Assembly (NCBI GenBank): GCA_905479495.1
Contig: CAJQMR010000039.1
Location: 62,001 to 126,000, forward strand
DNA length: 64,000 bases
Direction: 5' to 3'
Source: an uncultured Anaerolineae bacterium
GTDB lineage: Bacteria > Chloroflexota > Anaerolineae > Promineifilales > Promineifilaceae
Of the stretch, positions 53,577-62,454 are shown one piece after another; within the stretch, counting starts at the first letter, position 1; every line of letters begins with the position of its first letter. The notes under the pieces are model-generated. The model was not told where the DNA came from. It searched no databases and saw nothing but the letters and a program-made list of their open reading frames with translations. Position numbers and translations under genes: made by a program.

Positions 53577-56288
53577 TTACTTAGTCCGTGTCATGCGCCA
53601 ACCAAAGGCAAAAATGGCTCCCACTAATACAAGCGCTACAAAAACGCCCACAATAATGCCACCCGAGCTACCACTCAATGGGCTGACATTTTGTACAGGT
53701 GCCAGTGTGGCCGTTGCAGTCGGCGTGGGTTCTGGTTGCGGCGTCTCCGTAGGCACAAATTCTGGTGTTGGTGTTAAGGTGGGCAACGGAACCCGTGTAG
53801 CAGCCGATTCATCAACAACCCACTGGCGTCCCGTGTAAATAATCTCGTCGATAACGGCCGTATCACTCGCAATTAAACTGCCATACATAACCGCTATTTG
53901 GCCACCAGGGTCCGCAATAGCGGCAATGGCATCGGCGTTTACGGCCGTATCCTGCAAAGCGCGACGCTCACCTTGGACCCAGCGATCTATCGTCCAAACC
54001 CACTCTTGCAGCACAAGCTGGCCTGCATTGGTTTCTGCCAGTTGTAAAAGGAGCGGATTTGCATTCTGATCAGCAATCAAGGTGGTCGGGCCAGAAATGA
54101 GGCCAGGGTCAACCACACGCCCTGCTGCGCTCCAGGTAATACCGCCATCCTCTGAAAATTGATGCCAGATTACCGGACGGCCGTCTATCAGCCCGGTCCA
54201 AATGCGGTGTACAAACCGTTCCTGCACGCCCAAAATAGCACTGCCAAGCACGGGCTCTTCGGTGACAATTTCTGCTTCTGTCCAAGTCTGCCCATTGTCC
54301 TCTGAACGCGCATAGGCCAAAGCAACAGCCTGCATTTCAGGTAGTTGTGTCCAACGCGTCCACAACAAGTGCAGCGTTCCGTCCTCGGTACGGGTCAGGC
54401 TGGCGGGACCAATCAAATCCCAATTGGCGGCTATACCGTCAAATACAGGAATTGCATCCGACCAACTATCACCGTTATCTTCAGATCGCGTCAGGTAAAT
54501 TCCACGATCCTCATTTAACGGGATTGTGTACGCCACGTAAATGGTACTTTCGCCATCAGAAACCATGCTGGGCCAGGTACCGGACTCGCGAGGCGCTGGT
54601 AACAGTTGAGGCGTGATCCATTCTGTGACAGACGCAGCCCGATCAGCCAACGCGCGGCTAAAGTAAATACCATTCGGCTGATCGCCTGCCCAGGCCACAA
54701 ACAAGCTGCCCTGAAGATCGGTGGCTACAGCGGGAAAATCCGCCTGGCTGCCGCTGGGAGAGCGCAAGACAGGGCGGGGCGCAGACCAGGAGCCTGCATC
54801 ATACCGAGAGTAAAAGATTTCATTGCCAGGAATGTTGAGCGGATTCACAATACGTCCGGTGGCCACAGGGCTTTCGGACTGACTCCAGAAGGCGTGCAGG
54901 CGAGCATCTGCCCCTACGACCAGGTTGGGTTGCAACATTTGCACTTCGGCCGTAGCCACAGCCACCGGCTGGCTCCATACGGAGGTCGGCACAAACCGGG
55001 ACGACCAGTTCTCTATGGTTCCCAACGGCCGAGAAATAAGCCAAATATCATCGTCGTTGCTTTTGCCACAGCCAACAACAATCAGGCGATTTTCTGGCGT
55101 CACATCAGTCATGTGGCATTCAAAGCGCACGTTGCGGAAGGTAATGGGATCCGTAAATTCAGCCAGGGGTGCCTGCATAATCGGACGGCTCCATTGATCA
55201 CCATCCTGGGCTTGCATATAGACGTTCCCATCTAGTGTGGAAATGAGGAAGAGTAAATCATTGGTGCCCTGAACGAAACGGCCGTTTTCCGGGCAGTTTA
55301 CTTCATCAACATGGACCGCTTGCGTATCTTGCCAGGTTGCCCCACCATCCGTCGATTGCTGCACATATTGTGCACATTGCTCCTCAGCGTGGCTGGCACG
55401 CCAGGTCAGGTTTACATTACTGCCACTGGTATGCAAATTAATTTGAGAAGGACCCGTTGAATCCACCGGATCTTCAGCCAGGCGTTGATCAACCGCGCGC
55501 GGTTCTTCCCAGGTAAGGCCATTATCGGTAGAGCGCGCCACAAATACCGTATCCAGATCACGATTGTCCCAAGACACAATGACGTTTTCGCCATCGGCGG
55601 GCATGATATGAATATTGGCTTCGCCAGGTGTAATGGTACGGTAATAATCTGAGGCATAGACATTAACTGGCGTAGACCAGGAGGCACCCCCGTCGTCAGA
55701 ATAACGATAAATGACACCTGGAGCCGTTGTGGCGGAGTCCCTGACAGCAAGGTAGAGCATGTGGAGACGGCCGTTTGCGCCAGCAATCATCTCATAACGA
55801 AATACATTTCTGGCTAAAAGTGCAGGCCCCGTCCAGCCCGCCGAGCTGGCCGTAATATCGGCCACCCCGGAACGGCTGTAGAACATCTCATCATCTTCAT
55901 TTACCCACAATGCATGGGCCCGATCTTGCGGATCAATATAAACTGAAGGCGTAAAAAAGCCCTCAAATCCATCATCACCCAAAGCGCCAAAGGGAGGCTC
56001 GCTAAAGGGAAAGCGCGGCGTAACCGGTTCTGCCCAGGTTTGGCCATCCCCAGAGGCATACATAATGCCCGCAAATTCATCTCGCCAGAACAGATGGTAC
56101 GTACCGCCACTATCCTGCGATAAAGAAGGGTCTGATGCCCCGCCACTGCCAGAAATATTGATGGGATCGCTCCAAATGCGATCTTCTTCAGTTTGGGCCA
56201 GCGCCGTCAACCCGCTGACTACTAGCAGAGACAAAACAGCAACAAATAAAAACAAGCGAAGGGTAAAAGGATTCGAGATTTTTTTCAT
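53577..56288 (-). CDS. Large membrane-anchored Asp-box beta-propeller protein
   Basis: A 903-residue surface protein. A signal peptide (LRLFLFVAVLSLLVVSGLTALA) is followed by at least six Asp-boxes: YSDDGGASW, STDNGLTW, STDGGATW, RSEDNGDSW, RSEDNGQTW and SEDGGITW, enough for one or two propellers. A Thr/Pro linker (TPEFVPTETPQPEPTPTATA) leads to a C-terminal membrane helix (IIVGVFVALVLVGAIFAFGW) and a short basic tail. No sialidase catalytic residues were identified. The ATG at 56288 is chosen, as it begins a proper signal peptide; the frame is open for 38 more codons. Same layout as the protein at 42273, so the two are likely paralogues. Confidence 0.85.
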   Translation of the reverse strand: MKKISNPFTLRLFLFVAVLSLLVVSGLTALAQTEEDRIWSDPINISGSGGASDPSLSQDSGGTYHLFWRDEFAGIMYASGDGQTWAEPVTPRFPFSEPPFGALGDDGFEGFFTPSVYIDPQDRAHALWVNEDDEMFYSRSGVADITASSAGWTGPALLARNVFRYEMIAGANGRLHMLYLAVRDSATTAPGVIYRYSDDGGASWSTPVNVYASDYYRTITPGEANIHIMPADGENVIVSWDNRDLDTVFVARSTDNGLTWEEPRAVDQRLAEDPVDSTGPSQINLHTSGSNVNLTWRASHAEEQCAQYVQQSTDGGATWQDTQAVHVDEVNCPENGRFVQGTNDLLFLISTLDGNVYMQAQDGDQWSRPIMQAPLAEFTDPITFRNVRFECHMTDVTPENRLIVVGCGKSNDDDIWLISRPLGTIENWSSRFVPTSVWSQPVAVATAEVQMLQPNLVVGADARLHAFWSQSESPVATGRIVNPLNIPGNEIFYSRYDAGSWSAPRPVLRSPSGSQADFPAVATDLQGSLFVAWAGDQPNGIYFSRALADRAASVTEWITPQLLPAPRESGTWPSMVSDGESTIYVAYTIPLNEDRGIYLTRSEDNGDSWSDAIPVFDGIAANWDLIGPASLTRTEDGTLHLLWTRWTQLPEMQAVALAYARSEDNGQTWTEAEIVTEEPVLGSAILGVQERFVHRIWTGLIDGRPVIWHQFSEDGGITWSAAGRVVDPGLISGPTTLIADQNANPLLLQLAETNAGQLVLQEWVWTIDRWVQGERRALQDTAVNADAIAAIADPGGQIAVMYGSLIASDTAVIDEIIYTGRQWVVDESAATRVPLPTLTPTPEFVPTETPQPEPTPTATATLAPVQNVSPLSGSSGGIIVGVFVALVLVGAIFAFGWRMTRTK

Positions 56289-56486
56289 AATCAATTCGTC
56301 GTTGAGGCAGTGTCTTAGCGGGGAATGGTTGTTAGCTAAAATGGCTCCTGGCACTGCGACCGGTAACAATACAGTAAACACAGTAAACGCGCTGCGCTTC
56401 ACGTGAGGCGCAGCGCGTAATCAAATGTAAGTTTCATAATCAGCGGCAAGAATTCACGCTAATCTTGCTGAATTACTATCATTTTC

Positions 56487-56521
56487 CGCTCCGTGGTTCC
56501 CAGCGAGGGAACCACGGAGCG
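56487..56521. repeat. Perfect 15-bp hairpin, REP-type
   Basis: CGCTCCGTGGTTCCC (56487-56501), a loop AGCGA, and GGGAACCACGGAGCG (56507-56521) are perfectly complementary. It lies between the propeller gene and the small DUF5989 gene on the minus strand; it is either a terminator for the latter or a dispersed REP element. Confidence 0.85.
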
Positions 56522-56547
56522 TTTAATTGTTAAAGGGAAGGCAAGAC

Positions 56548-56730
56548 TTAGAACAGTGTATAAATAAAGGGGGCCAGGCCAGATGCCGAGCCAAAAATCA
56601 CCAGCAGCCCAAAGAGCAGCAGGACGGCAACCATGGGAATAAGCCACCAGCGTTTATTGGCACCCAAAAAGCCTAACAGCTCACCAACAACCCCAACATT
56701 CGATGTCATGCTTCGCAGGAATTTCTTCAT
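56548..56730 (-). CDS. DUF5989-family small membrane protein
   Basis: A 60-residue protein with ELLGFLGANKRWWLIPMVAV followed by one membrane helix and SGLAPFIYTLF. This is the characteristic layout of the DUF5989 family (short N-terminus, K/RWWLIP, helix, APFIYTLF). In other bacteria members sit next to carbamoyltransferase and SxtJ-type genes, as here. AGGAG lies ten bases before the ATG. Its function is unknown; it is probably a membrane-bound partner of the carbamoyltransferase module. Confidence 0.85.
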   Translation of the reverse strand: MKKFLRSMTSNVGVVGELLGFLGANKRWWLIPMVAVLLLFGLLVIFGSASGLAPFIYTLF

Positions 56731-56789
56731 GATTTGATTTCTCCTAAAACTATAAACAGATTAACTCTCTATTCTTGATATTTTTATTG

Positions 56790-56898
56790 AGTAAAAGCCC
56801 AAACAATATTGGAATAAAGACACTTTCACTTTTGGCTTTTACTTGAGCAAATCACATGTAACCTCACTTTAAATTTCAAAAGTTTTTCTGTGATTTGC
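56790..56898. repeat. Two hairpins in the gap after the SGNH gene
   Basis: AGTAAAAGCC (56790-56799) pairs with GGCTTTTACT (56834-56843), and GCAAATCACA (56847-56856) pairs with TGTGATTTGC (56889-56898), the latter directly after the SGNH stop codon on the minus strand. The arm GCAAATCACAGAA occurs inverted at 25799-25811. Confidence 0.7.
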
Positions 56899-58119
56899 TT
56901 AATTATCGGTGGTAACAAAGGTTTCGTCTACAAACTGATATAACAAGTCCGCTGTTAAGTCGTGCCCCAAGACATTCATGTGGAAATCTTTCTCGAAATA
57001 GTACGGGCCATTCCCAGCCAACGCTTCCTCACGAAAGGCAGGCAGCATGTCCAGGTAAGGAATACCAGCTTCATCCAAAAAGGAAGTCAACTCATCATTG
57101 GGCACATCACAGTACCATTCAGCGCCCTCTGCAGGGGGAACAATTTGCGGCGCGGCCGGAATAATCAAGACAGCTAACTGGGCACCATTGGCCTCGACCT
57201 CTTTGTCCAGCTCCAGAACAAGCGCCTCGGTCACGTTCCAGGCATTTTCAATGATGGGCAGCGGGTCCGGGTCACAAATATCTGGTCGGCGTGCAGGGGT
57301 TTGAACGGCCGTTTCCTCACCACCATTCTCATTTTCCGCAGCCTGTGCTGCATCACCATCCCCAGCAGAAGTTGCCCCTCGACCACCGCCAAACAGACGC
57401 ACAATCGGAGCCAGCCAAGGTGGAATCTCGCCGCGTAAAGCCAACGTCTGGGCCACAAAACGTGGCAGCTGGAAATTCTTCTTTAGAAAAGTACCCACTT
57501 TGGTCCAAAACGTAGCCGTATCTTCTACCGGAAAGTTTTGCAGCTCCAACTCGCCATTATCGTTTAGCGTGAAGTATGGTTTGGCACTCTGACCACCGTA
57601 ACGCAATTCCAGCGTTGGATGGTTATTGTACACATCATTGGCCAGATACATATTCAAGAAAACAATATCCGGATCGTATTTCTCGCCTTCAAGCTGATAA
57701 AACAGCAATTCGTTGTCCGTGCCATACGCATTGACACCTGCGTTGATTACTTCCCAATCGCCAGTGTTTTCATTCAGCTTGCTTTCGAGCTGCTTGACAA
57801 ACGTGTCTTCCAACGTGACCTGCATAGCAGCTGTGGTTGAGTCACCCAACATCAAAACACGCGTGGCACCAGACTCGTTTTCATAAGGAATTTCCCGGTC
57901 GCGCAGCCCCTGGCTGTTAATCGTCACGCGAATTTGGCATTCACCATAACACGATTCCCAGCCGCTGGCATCGGGAATATTCACCCAGCCCAGCTGTGAA
58001 TCTGGCTGCCAGAATAGCCCGGTGCCCAACTTAAAGATGCGCGCCGCTCCTTCTAGCAAGGCCAAAGTAAACAACAAACTAAAAAATGTCAGCGCCAGAT
58101 TTTGCAGCAGCTTACGCAT
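56899..58119 (-). CDS. SGNH/GDSL-family hydrolase, membrane-anchored
   Basis: A 406-residue protein with an N-terminal membrane helix (LALTFFSLLFTLALLEGAARI), then an SGNH fold: the nucleophile in VLMLGDSTTAAM, an Asn in NAGVNAYGTDNELL and the catalytic Asp-x-x-His in KDFHMNVLGHDL. A low-complexity Gly/Ala/Glu region (about 250-280, GGGRGATSAGDGDAAQAAEN) is inserted mid-protein. Such proteins are esterases or O-acyl-glycan enzymes; in the carbamoyltransferase module they may act on modified sugars. The start is ATG 58119 with AAGG upstream, overlapping the carbamoyltransferase stop region. Confidence 0.87.
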   Translation of the reverse strand: MRKLLQNLALTFFSLLFTLALLEGAARIFKLGTGLFWQPDSQLGWVNIPDASGWESCYGECQIRVTINSQGLRDREIPYENESGATRVLMLGDSTTAAMQVTLEDTFVKQLESKLNENTGDWEVINAGVNAYGTDNELLFYQLEGEKYDPDIVFLNMYLANDVYNNHPTLELRYGGQSAKPYFTLNDNGELELQNFPVEDTATFWTKVGTFLKKNFQLPRFVAQTLALRGEIPPWLAPIVRLFGGGRGATSAGDGDAAQAAENENGGEETAVQTPARRPDICDPDPLPIIENAWNVTEALVLELDKEVEANGAQLAVLIIPAAPQIVPPAEGAEWYCDVPNDELTSFLDEAGIPYLDMLPAFREEALAGNGPYYFEKDFHMNVLGHDLTADLLYQFVDETFVTTDN

Positions 58120-58121
58120 TA

Positions 58122-59987
58122 TCAATCCTTTGCAAAGGTAATTTCAGGCTTTTTTATCGTGTTATTCTTATTTTGACTCTTACGAACGATAAAGCCATCC
58201 ATGTACAAGGTATCAATATCACTTTGGGTAAAGGTATTGAGTGCGTTCGTCGGTGTGGTCACAATCGGTTCACCGCGCAGATTGAAGCTGGTGTTCAGCA
58301 ACACAGGTACGCCTGTAGCTTCCCCAAACAGTTCAATGGCCCGGTAATAAAGAGGATTCCATTCGCGCCGCACGGTTTGAATACGGCCGCTTCCTTCATG
58401 GTCCACTGCCTGAATCTTCTCACCCTGCCCCGGTTTGGTCCGGCAAACGGCCAACATGTAGCGGTAAGGATATGTCTTTTTGTGATCTTCCAAATCTTCC
58501 CAGAATTCTGGGGCGCGATCTTCTAACACCACCGGAGCAAAGGGGCGGAATGGTTCGCGGAATTTAATCCGTTCGTTAACGATACCCTTCATTTCAGCAC
58601 TGCGCGGGTCAGCCATGATGGAACGGTTGCCCAAAGCACGCGGTCCCCACTCAAAACGACCCTGATACAGACCAATAACCCGCTTGCCCAGCATGTCATC
58701 TACCATATGCTCGGCCACTTTATCAATATCGTCCACGTATTCGTAGCTGTAACCATAATCTTCAATGGCGGCCTTGTGCTCATCGTGGGAGTAGGATTTC
58801 CCCCAGTAAGCCGATTCCATAAAGAATTTACGCGGCTTGCCCAGCAAGACATGGTAAGCATAAAGCGCAGCACCCAGAGCACCACCGGCATCACCGGCAG
58901 CGGGCTGAATGTAGACGCTCTCAAATGGACCTTCACGCATGATACGGCCGTTTGCCACTGAGTTCAACGCCACACCACCAGCAATACACAGATTTTTTAA
59001 TCCAGTTTGCTCATAAGCATGGGCCACCATCTTTAACATGGCATCTTCTGTGACGCGCTGAATGCTAGAAGCAATGTCGGCGTAATATTGATTCTTTTCG
59101 GCCGTTTTCTGATCCCACTGCGGATGATCTTTGTTAGGATGCGTGGTTGGCGTGTAGAAAATGGAATCATGAATGCGTGGCTCGCCAAACAAATCAATAA
59201 ATTTATTGCTGAATGTTTTGGATGTGGATTTATGGAAGGTGAAGTAATCCATATTCAAGCGGAAGCTGGCATCGTCGGCGATGTTGAACACTTTGTACAC
59301 GTCGTCCATGCGGGTAGGCTTGCCGTAAGGTGACATGCCCATCACTTTGTATTCGCCATTGTTCACGCGGAAGCCTAAAAAGGCGGTAAAAGCAGAATAA
59401 AGGAGGCCAATCGAGTGCGGGAATTTCATTTCCTGGAACAGATCAATCCCATTGCTCTTTTGGCTGCCTGGTACACCGTCGGGGGTTTGCTCCCAAACGG
59501 CCGTTGCCTTTCCCAGCGTCGTGGTCGTCCATTCACCCACCCCATCGACCGTAAGAACGGCCGCTTCTTCATAAGGAGAACAGAAGAAAGCGCTGGCCGC
59601 ATGGCTCAAATGATGCTCCACAAACAGGAGTTTTTCATCAGGAATATCTAATTTTGTGAGCAGCTCACCTTTAATCCACAACTTCTCGTTAAACCAGGCC
59701 ACCATGGATTCGCGGAAAACTGGATACGATTGAGGGAAGGTTTGCAACGTTGTCATGAGAATGCGCTCAAATTTTTGCAGCGGCTTCTCATAAAAAACAA
59801 CATAGTCTAGATCATGGGAAGTAATCCCAGCCTGCTCCAGGCAAAAAGCAATGGCCTGGGTCGGATAACCAAAATCGTGCTTTTTACGGGAAAAACGCTC
59901 TTCTTCAGAAGCAGCGATCAGTTCGCCATCCTTCAAAATTGCCGCAGCTGAATCATGATAGTAGCAAGATACGCCTAAAATATACAT
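58122..59987 (-). CDS. Carbamoyltransferase (NodU/CmcH/TobZ family)
   Basis: A 621-residue cytosolic enzyme that uses carbamoyl phosphate and ATP to make carbamoyl-AMP and then transfers the carbamoyl group to a hydroxyl of a sugar. The N-terminal Kae1-like half shows MYILGVSCYYHDSAAAILKD, the metal-binding VEHHLSHAASAFF and LTVDGVGEWTTTTLG; the C-terminal half shows GGVALNSVANGRI, QGRFEWGPRALGNRSIMADP and LLNTSFNLRGEPIV. All expected segments are present and the length is normal. The natural target is probably a sugar in the cluster's glycan (inference). It abuts the SxtJ-like gene upstream with no gap. Confidence 0.96.
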   Translation of the reverse strand: MYILGVSCYYHDSAAAILKDGELIAASEEERFSRKKHDFGYPTQAIAFCLEQAGITSHDLDYVVFYEKPLQKFERILMTTLQTFPQSYPVFRESMVAWFNEKLWIKGELLTKLDIPDEKLLFVEHHLSHAASAFFCSPYEEAAVLTVDGVGEWTTTTLGKATAVWEQTPDGVPGSQKSNGIDLFQEMKFPHSIGLLYSAFTAFLGFRVNNGEYKVMGMSPYGKPTRMDDVYKVFNIADDASFRLNMDYFTFHKSTSKTFSNKFIDLFGEPRIHDSIFYTPTTHPNKDHPQWDQKTAEKNQYYADIASSIQRVTEDAMLKMVAHAYEQTGLKNLCIAGGVALNSVANGRIMREGPFESVYIQPAAGDAGGALGAALYAYHVLLGKPRKFFMESAYWGKSYSHDEHKAAIEDYGYSYEYVDDIDKVAEHMVDDMLGKRVIGLYQGRFEWGPRALGNRSIMADPRSAEMKGIVNERIKFREPFRPFAPVVLEDRAPEFWEDLEDHKKTYPYRYMLAVCRTKPGQGEKIQAVDHEGSGRIQTVRREWNPLYYRAIELFGEATGVPVLLNTSFNLRGEPIVTTPTNALNTFTQSDIDTLYMDGFIVRKSQNKNNTIKKPEITFAKD

Positions 59988-60218
59988 TTACCAAAGCCTC
60001 CGTGCATCTTCCAACGTCAAATCTTTTGTTTTGCGTTCCAGCCAGGAGGGGGTTATATCTTTGATGTCCAGCTGATCGCTAAATAACGTAATAATTAAGC
60101 CAAACGGCAAAAATACGGTGAAATAGAAAAGCGTTAAGACAACGCGGGCCACCACATCGCCCATAAAATGACCAAATTTCTTCCAGGCTACCCAGAATCT
60201 ACTTAATGCGTCCTTCAT
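59988..60218 (-). CDS. SxtJ-like small membrane protein
   Basis: A 76-residue protein with a basic N-terminus (RFWVAWKKFGHFMG), one membrane helix (VARVVLTLFYFTVFLPFGLIITL) and a C-terminal SWLERKTKDLTLEDARRLW. The W-helix-Y/F-P-G pattern, then the S-W-L-R tail, resembles the C-terminal half of SxtJ-family proteins, which accompany carbamoyltransferases and DUF5989 proteins in other genomes. It directly abuts the carbamoyltransferase start, consistent with coupled expression. Function unknown; assignment is by pattern and context. Confidence 0.72.
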   Translation of the reverse strand: MKDALSRFWVAWKKFGHFMGDVVARVVLTLFYFTVFLPFGLIITLFSDQLDIKDITPSWLERKTKDLTLEDARRLW

Positions 60219-60371
60219 AATTTTCCCTCACACAATTAAAGGATTGTTTAGTTTTATGTTGCTTGAATCAGGTGTCAGCAAAAAGGGGAACAATGCTATT
60301 TTTTGTTTTTGCTGCCACTTAAGAATACAGAGTAACCTTACAATGCTGCGAACTTTCTTAAGATGAAAAGA

Positions 60372-62258
60372 TTATGGCATCAATATGACGGCATCTTCTA
60401 AAATTGCCGCCATTTCACGGGCTTTTGAGGCCAAATCCAGGCGGTTTTGCCGTTCCCACCAGCTACTGTACACGGCCATCTCAGCTCGTGATTCTGGAAT
60501 CACGGCCAACGTTTCTACGGCTTCGTCAAACTGGCCAAGCCAAACGTAACTGTAACCCAATGATTTGGCAATGCCACGATGCGTAGCTGCCAGACTCTCT
60601 GCCTGTTCCAGATAAGTAACGGCCGTTTCATAATCACGCTCAACCATGGCAATCATCCCAGTTCGTTGATTGGCAGTACGATTATGCGCATCAATACGCA
60701 ATGACCGTTCAAACAAAGTCGTAGCCCGGTCGAATCGCGCCAACTCACCGCCTGCATCCCATTGGTTCGTTGGCCAGCCAACCAATTCTACACGGGCCAA
60801 TTCCAAAGCACCCAAGTTGGCATACCATTGGGCCTGCACTTTCTGGCGGAAGCCTACCAGGAGACCAATAAGCAATACGGCCGTTGCCCCCACCCCCAAC
60901 ACCCAACGTCGTCGTCTTACGGCTGTAGGCACAACCACGGCTTCTCGCCGCCGCGTCACCAAAACCACCATCGCCGGGGCAAAAAAGAGGAACGGCGAAG
61001 CGTGATCTCCATAAAGCGCATCATCAATCAAGCCGTGCAGCACCATCACCGTAAGGCTGATAAACGCCGCCCACCGAAACAAAACCATCTCTTCAGGCAA
61101 TAATTTTTTGCGCTTTTTACGCTTCCGTCGCGTCCCGATAATTTCACCCGTGGCTGGAACGGCCGTTTTGGGGGACTTTTTGCGCATAAAAGCAGAACGC
61201 TTAAATAGCAACCAAAAACTGCTACCTAATATCCCCAACATAGCAACAAGCGCCAATACACCCTGTTCTAACCAGATATCGAAATAAAAATTGCTGTAAG
61301 CCGCAAAAAATGTCGGGGTGATACGAATATACTGAGCATACAGCGCCGGGAAAGTCGCCAGACCACTGCCAGTGAGCATAAAATCTTCAATGAGAAACAA
61401 GGTTTGCTGGGCCAGCCCCAGGCGGGTGGCGCTATCTTCTTGCCCAAACCCAGCCCCTAAAACAAATCGTAGCAATACGAAACCCAACAGCAGCAGCAGC
61501 GCCATTGCACCACCAAAAATAACATTTTGTGAAAAAGGCAGCTTTTTGCGTAGTCGCCCGCTTGCTTCCCAAATAAACCAGCAGCCCAGCCCCACAGACA
61601 GAGCGAGCCAGGCACCAATAGAGCTGGTAAACAGCAAGCCCCCAGCGGTAATGCCACCGGACACCACAGCCAATTGTACCCAGCGAATTTGCCGCTGACG
61701 CCAGGCATAAAGGCCAAAGGCAAGGATGAAAGGCAACATCAGGGCCATCATACCGCCCAAGGTGTTGGGATGCAGCACAGGAAGGGGAAAAGACGGCCGT
61801 ATTGACATCCAAACCGTCCCAATGCGATTGAACAGCGGAATATCCGCAGGCCACTGACGCCAATTATTGCTCAGCACAAAATAGAAAGCCAACAACGCGC
61901 CCACTGGACCCGTTGCCCCAGCCAGCAGCCAGGCATCACGTCGCGACACAGTGACAATCGCTAAATAGACAGCAATGGCTCCCAGCAGAATCCAAAACTT
62001 ACCGGCAGCCGCAGTGCTGTTATAGGCTGTAAACGTACCGAGAACGGCCGTTACACCAAATAGTGCCAACCAACCATCAAAGCGAGAGCGACGAAATGGA
62101 AAATGCCCCGCCGCAATCCGTAAAATCCAAGGGACTAAAATGACGACCAGCAAGGGCCAACCGATGCTGCCAGACGTAATATACCAGAGCATCGCCGCCC
62201 CCATGGCCAACGCCAGGTTGACAACCGGAAACCAACGATCATTTGCTAATTCAATCAT
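60372..62258 (-). CDS. O-antigen ligase-like membrane protein with C-terminal TPR region
   Basis: A 628-residue protein. The N-terminal part (about 1-340) has around ten hydrophobic segments with the ligase-type loop FPLPVLHPNTLGGMMALMLP. A basic spacer (RKKRKKRKKL) precedes further helices, and the last 130 residues contain TPR-like helical repeats (RATTLFERSLRIDAHNRTAN, YETAVTYLEQAESLAATHRG, GQFDEAVETLAVIPES). The combination is known from several O-antigen ligase/Wzy relatives that use TPRs for partner binding. It differs from the TPR-free homologue at 33692, so polymerase and ligase functions may be divided between them (inference). Confidence 0.87.
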   Translation of the reverse strand: MIELANDRWFPVVNLALAMGAAMLWYITSGSIGWPLLVVILVPWILRIAAGHFPFRRSRFDGWLALFGVTAVLGTFTAYNSTAAAGKFWILLGAIAVYLAIVTVSRRDAWLLAGATGPVGALLAFYFVLSNNWRQWPADIPLFNRIGTVWMSIRPSFPLPVLHPNTLGGMMALMLPFILAFGLYAWRQRQIRWVQLAVVSGGITAGGLLFTSSIGAWLALSVGLGCWFIWEASGRLRKKLPFSQNVIFGGAMALLLLLGFVLLRFVLGAGFGQEDSATRLGLAQQTLFLIEDFMLTGSGLATFPALYAQYIRITPTFFAAYSNFYFDIWLEQGVLALVAMLGILGSSFWLLFKRSAFMRKKSPKTAVPATGEIIGTRRKRKKRKKLLPEEMVLFRWAAFISLTVMVLHGLIDDALYGDHASPFLFFAPAMVVLVTRRREAVVVPTAVRRRRWVLGVGATAVLLIGLLVGFRQKVQAQWYANLGALELARVELVGWPTNQWDAGGELARFDRATTLFERSLRIDAHNRTANQRTGMIAMVERDYETAVTYLEQAESLAATHRGIAKSLGYSYVWLGQFDEAVETLAVIPESRAEMAVYSSWWERQNRLDLASKAREMAAILEDAVILMP

Positions 62259-62408
62259 TGCACTTCAACTATCATTTTCACAGCTCACACCAAACTGAAT
62301 GAGCAAATATTTTATTTAGCCAAAAGGCGGAATGCGCGTGCTGTTGCTCTACCACAGACAACAAGCATATAGAATATTGGGGAATACTGCACATTAGAGA
62401 AAGACATG

Positions 62409-62444
62409 GCGGTCTGCACCTTTGGCCAAAGGTGCAGACCGCCG
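62409..62444. repeat. Perfect 36-bp palindrome
   Basis: Bases 62409-62444 read identically on both strands: the left arm starts GGCGGTCTGCACC and the centre is TTTGGCCAAA. It lies ten bases past the stop codon of the radical SAM gene on the minus strand. It could form a loop-poor hairpin terminator, or be a REP-type element or a protein-binding site. Confidence 0.85.
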
Positions 62445-62454
62445 AATTTGTGGG

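Noticed and set aside
54606..55235. Open plus-strand frame of about 210 codons
   Set aside because: Antisense to the large propeller gene, whose Asp-boxes run through the region.
42273..56288. True sialidases
   Set aside because: Asp-boxes alone define the fold, not the activity; no Arg triad or nucleophilic Tyr was found by eye, so they are called sialidase-like propellers only.
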